A DNA stretch of 64,000 nt, from assembly GCA_964640175.1 (NCBI GenBank), contig CAZXFW010000007.1:114442-178441 (forward strand). The letters are read 5' to 3'. Made by a program: the position numbers and the translations under genes. The stretch is from JACKDX01 sp964640175. Its GTDB lineage: Bacteria > Myxococcota_A > Polyangia > Polyangiales > GCA-016699535. This document shows positions 62,696 through 64,000 of this stretch, piece by piece. Below the pieces are notes generated by a model. That model did no database searches and was not told the DNA's origin. It worked only from the letters and a program-made list of their open reading frames with translations. The stretch's first letter is position 1. Every line of letters starts with the position of its first letter.

Positions 62696-63886
62696 TCAAC
62701 GTCCGCGAAAGACTATCTGCTCCGCGAGCACGCCTAAGCGGTATGTCTTCTCGTTTATACGGAGCCGTGTAGCCGATAGCGCTTGGAGATCTTCTTCTGT
62801 TGGTTCATCAACGTAGGCCTTATTGCCGGCTTGTTCGCCTAGCTTTTGTGACCTATTTTCAATGGTACGTGCTCTTGCTAGCAAACCGCGTGCTTCTTCG
62901 GTGAGGTTTTCTAATCTTTCGACAGCTTCCTCGGATGGCTCTCCCGACAGCCCTTGCGTACCAACGTCATAATATGCTCCATAGTGCTCTGCACTAAGTG
63001 CCTCAACACGAGCTAAGCCCTCATCAAGGGCGGGCTCATAGGTTTCGAGTTCGCGATTGGCCTGCTGAGCCGATTCGGGAAGCGGTGCATTGGGATTCAG
63101 AGTACGATCTGTGCCAGTCACCGTCGGTACGACATTGGGGATGAAGTCCTGTTCAGTCACATCCTGGGCCGAACTCGCCATCAGCCACCCAATTAGAGCT
63201 AGCGTGACACCAAGCCCCAATCCCAACACTGCAAGCTTAAGCAAAGGATTGGAACCTCCGTAACTTTTATCAAATGTCACACCTGCCGCCAGTGGAGGCA
63301 GAGACGAGCCAACGTCCGTCGTGCCAGTGGTCCAGGGCTGGATGCGCTCGACCCATTCCTCATGGCCTCTTGAGCGAAGCTCCTCAAAGATAGGCGCCCA
63401 AAAGACTTGGTTTGTCATGAACGACTTGGATTCTTCCAAGACTTGGGTCAGATCAGGCTTGCGACGTTCGAGATCGGCCCAGGTCGGACCCCCTTGGGCG
63501 CAACGAGTTTCGGGATCGACATCGCAAACGCCATTGGAAAACTCGAACGAAGGATTGATTGCATCAAAGGCGCACAAGGCAATACTTGTGCTCAGACACG
63601 ACGAGGCTGTGACTTTGGCAAGGCCACGGCCACTTTCTTCGCCAAATAAAAAGCCCGTTCCGCTGATGATCTGGCCCAAAAGATCAGGGAGCTCTTGCTG
63701 CAAATGTGCCAGGGAATGCTGTTTGACCAGCTCAACCAGCTCAGCGGTAGACGCGGAGTTGTCTTGTGCCGCGTCTGAATCAGCCTGCAGCCCGCAGCCT
63801 GCCGCCATCTGAAAAGACATGAGGGTAACTAGCACCGCAGCGAGGTATCGGGATTGCCAAAGGAAACCATTGCATATTCGGATCAT
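62696..63886 (-). CDS. Lipoprotein with an internal transmembrane segment
   Basis: A 396-residue protein from ATG 63886, with AAGGAG 8 bases upstream. The lipobox is QMAAGC, followed by an Asp/Ala/Ser linker. Residues of about 30-200 are helical with four cysteines. A strong hydrophobic stretch (LLKLAVLGLGLGVTLALIGWLMASS) lies near 215-240, unusual for a lipoprotein. The C-terminal 150 residues are helical and charged, coiled-coil-like. I do not recognise the family. Confidence 0.8.
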   Translation of the reverse strand: MIRICNGFLWQSRYLAAVLVTLMSFQMAAGCGLQADSDAAQDNSASTAELVELVKQHSLAHLQQELPDLLGQIISGTGFLFGEESGRGLAKVTASSCLSTSIALCAFDAINPSFEFSNGVCDVDPETRCAQGGPTWADLERRKPDLTQVLEESKSFMTNQVFWAPIFEELRSRGHEEWVERIQPWTTGTTDVGSSLPPLAAGVTFDKSYGGSNPLLKLAVLGLGLGVTLALIGWLMASSAQDVTEQDFIPNVVPTVTGTDRTLNPNAPLPESAQQANRELETYEPALDEGLARVEALSAEHYGAYYDVGTQGLSGEPSEEAVERLENLTEEARGLLARARTIENRSQKLGEQAGNKAYVDEPTEEDLQALSATRLRINEKTYRLGVLAEQIVFRGR

Positions 63887-64000
63887 GGGCAAACTCCTTG
63901 TTGAGTTCTCATAGCACCTCAAAGCACGCGCGCAAGCCGAATGTCGAGAGGTGTAAGGAGGAGGAAGAATGTCAGTGGTATGAGGCTGAAAGAATGTCCG

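Overview
The window looks like a chromosomal segment of a Gram-negative bacterium with a lipoprotein- and outer-membrane-rich proteome. It most resembles a Myxococcota/'Deltaproteobacteria'-type genome. The evidence is many lipoproteins with Asp/Pro-rich linkers, a DUF1592/DUF1552 pair, a response regulator with a DUF4388-type domain, a Dickkopf-like Cys cluster, an ECF sigma/anti-sigma/caspase operon and a very large TPR protein. Base composition is moderate (near 50-55% GC by eye) and coding density is high. The phylum assignment is inference; no rRNA is present. I saw no insertion sequence, prophage, CRISPR array or integrase.

Layout. 1-15.7 kb is one leftward block: a lipoprotein cut by the left edge, another lipoprotein, a translationally coupled sigma / anti-sigma / caspase-barrel operon, a large lipoprotein, lysA and argH, a P-type ATPase-like protein that has lost its catalytic motifs, an L,D-transpeptidase and an esterase/extensin-like fusion. 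15.7-18.3 kb (+) is fumC and an acyltransferase-like gene; comEC follows on the minus strand. 20.7-27.5 kb (+) is an iron-sulfur assembly locus: a HesB-type carrier, an Rrf2 regulator, sufBCDSU-sufT, and a tRNA-Arg immediately behind it. 27.5-40 kb holds a methyltransferase, a group 2 sigma factor, an HtrA protease, a TPR/barrel protein, a receiver-DUF4388 protein and a 1.7-kilo-residue TPR protein. 40-43.7 kb has a second HesB carrier, a short-chain reductase, ygfZ, birA and a CPBP protease. 43.7-48 kb is dnaG-rpoD followed by three tRNA genes. 48-52 kb has the DUF1552/DUF1592 pair and a divergent jelly-roll lipoprotein. 52-60.6 kb has a two-domain radical SAM protein, an unknown gene, cysC-lepA with a small ribbon-helix-helix gene, twin Asp-repeat lipoproteins and a pseudouridine synthase. 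60.8-64 kb has a clan GH-A glycosidase-like protein, the initiator tRNA with a strong promoter and an unusual hairpin, and a lipoprotein.

Themes. Iron-sulfur biogenesis is concentrated here (suf operon, two A-type carriers, YgfZ). Core information processing is represented by dnaG, two sigma-70 factors plus an ECF sigma, lepA and five tRNAs. The envelope genes (lipoproteins, L,D-transpeptidase, extensin-like peptidase, caspase-barrel) make up the accessory content. The best candidates for undescribed biology are the sigma/anti-sigma/caspase-barrel operon, the catalytically dead P1B-ATPase with a zinc-ribbon head, and the GNRA-capped hairpin next to tRNA-fMet.

Product calls rest on motifs read by eye; no database search or structure prediction was run.
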